Virus record (IMG/VR): IMGVR_UViG_3300028581_000193
Span: 1 to 28,094 of that record
DNA length: 28,094 nucleotides
From: a virus
Reading direction: 5' to 3' (one strand)
Below are positions 27,849 through 28,094 of this stretch, in pieces (the stretch's first letter is position 1; each line of letters begins with the position of its first letter). The position numbers and the translations under genes were made by a program. Under the pieces are notes generated by a model. That model did no database searches. It was not told the origin of the DNA and saw only the letters and a program-made list of their open reading frames with translations.

Positions 27849-27864
27849 TTGTAGTATAATACAA
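27849..27864 (+). promoter_or_regulatory. TATAAT box inside an inverted repeat
   Basis: TTGTA (27849-27853) and TACAA (27860-27864) flank GTATAA; the whole 16-mer is palindromic at 14 of 16 positions. The TATAAT itself is 27855-27860. A regulator could bind this operator-like site over the -10. It lies about 100 nt before the recombinase-like gene. Confidence 0.5.
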
Positions 27865-27865
27865 C

Positions 27866-27918
27866 AAAGGTTAAAAACCTTGTAAGTTTAAGGGCCGACA
27901 AATCTTGTATTCAGGGTC
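27866..27918 (+). other. Structured leader between structural genes and recombinase
   Basis: AAGGTT-AAA-AACCTT (27867-27881) is a perfect 6-bp hairpin. Further on, CCGAC and GTCGG form a second stem around 27893-27918. There is no U-tract, so it is more likely a leader RNA than a terminator. No tRNA found. Confidence 0.4.
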
Positions 27919-27958
27919 GGTTCTGTCTATAGTCCAGGTAAAAATATGATCCCCTCCC

Positions 27959-28094
27959 ATGACCCATGTAATTTCCCCTCCTCTAGATCAGAGGATAGTT
28001 GACGATTTTTTCCAGCTGGCACAAAGCAGAAAAACCTATAAGCTAGCCTGGTTCTATGGAATGCTTGCCACCTTTGGTGTAAAAGCTGAACATC
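27959..28094 (+). CDS. Possible tyrosine recombinase (partial, N-terminal part missing)
   Basis: The open frame begins at ATG 27959 (MTHVISPPLDQRIVDDFFQL) and runs off the right edge. YKLAWFYGMLATFGVKAEH resembles the first catalytic block of cyanobacterial-type integrases, as I remember them (YGMLATYGLRPHE). In that comparison the essential first Arg is Lys here. An in-frame stop at 27947 limits the start, so only about 30 residues precede the block: the usual N-terminal core-binding domain of about 100 residues is absent. It may be a catalytic-domain-only enzyme, a decayed gene or a different protein. Only 45 codons are visible. Confidence 0.45.
   Translation, partial: MTHVISPPLDQRIVDDFFQLAQSRKTYKLAWFYGMLATFGVKAEH

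Noticed and set aside
27862-27958. tRNA or attachment-site tRNA fragment before the recombinase
   Set aside because: There is no GGTTCGA-like T-arm with a matching acceptor stem. The hairpins are better read as a leader RNA.

Overview
The window is part of a double-stranded DNA bacteriophage genome. It holds a packaging and head module on the + strand (terminase large subunit with an intein, portal, scaffold-like protein, major capsid protein, head-region proteins, two peptidoglycan-hydrolase-like proteins). On the - strand there is a small early-type cluster of short genes. A picocyanobacterial (Synechococcus/Prochlorococcus-type) host is my guess from the look of the small proteins, the weak use of Shine-Dalgarno sites and the recombinase fragment at the right edge. 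It rests on recall, not on a search.

Layout. Positions 1-2508 (- strand) carry about nine short genes of 40-120 residues, several with one membrane helix. The spaces between them hold structured repeats: two identical 35-bp copies, two copies of a hairpin-plus-pseudoknot-like element, and a possible three-way junction. Positions 2509-3165 are a gene-free control region with seven iteron-like TAACGTAGTCA repeats at about 28-bp spacing. It ends at the terminator of a lone - strand gene (3166-3393). From 3484 every gene runs rightward. Positions 3484-10922 encode unfamiliar, AT-rich proteins, several with glycine/alanine-rich hydrophobic segments, which I take as candidate internal or genome-delivery virion proteins. 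Positions 10930-12419 are small genes including a possible small terminase. Positions 12449-15112 are the large terminase, split in its Walker A loop by a 379-residue intein with class-3-like features. A holin-like protein, an AbrB-like protein and an unknown protein follow, then the portal (16571-18859). The portal's last 545 nt are also read in the +1 frame as the start of a scaffold-like protein (18315-19283). Next come a glycine/alanine-rich protein, the major capsid protein (19881-21047), a beta-rich decoration-like protein, a helix-hairpin-helix protein and a UUCG terminator. After that are an M23 peptidase with its motifs in permuted order, two unknown proteins, a SleB-like hydrolase, a beta-rich structural protein and a large protein with a split SWIM-like zinc motif. 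At the right edge is the start of a probable tyrosine-recombinase catalytic domain.

How they work together. The terminase pair fills a head built from portal, scaffold and capsid protein. The glycine-rich proteins may form the DNA-delivery apparatus, since no tail tube, tape measure or baseplate gene is recognisable here. The M23 and SleB-like proteins could open the cell wall on entry or at lysis, helped by the holin-like protein. Late expression seems to start at many TANAAT boxes that lack a -35 element and lie about 17-30 nt before gene starts. Several tightly packed genes share the stop-start junction TAATCATG, which suggests coupled translation.
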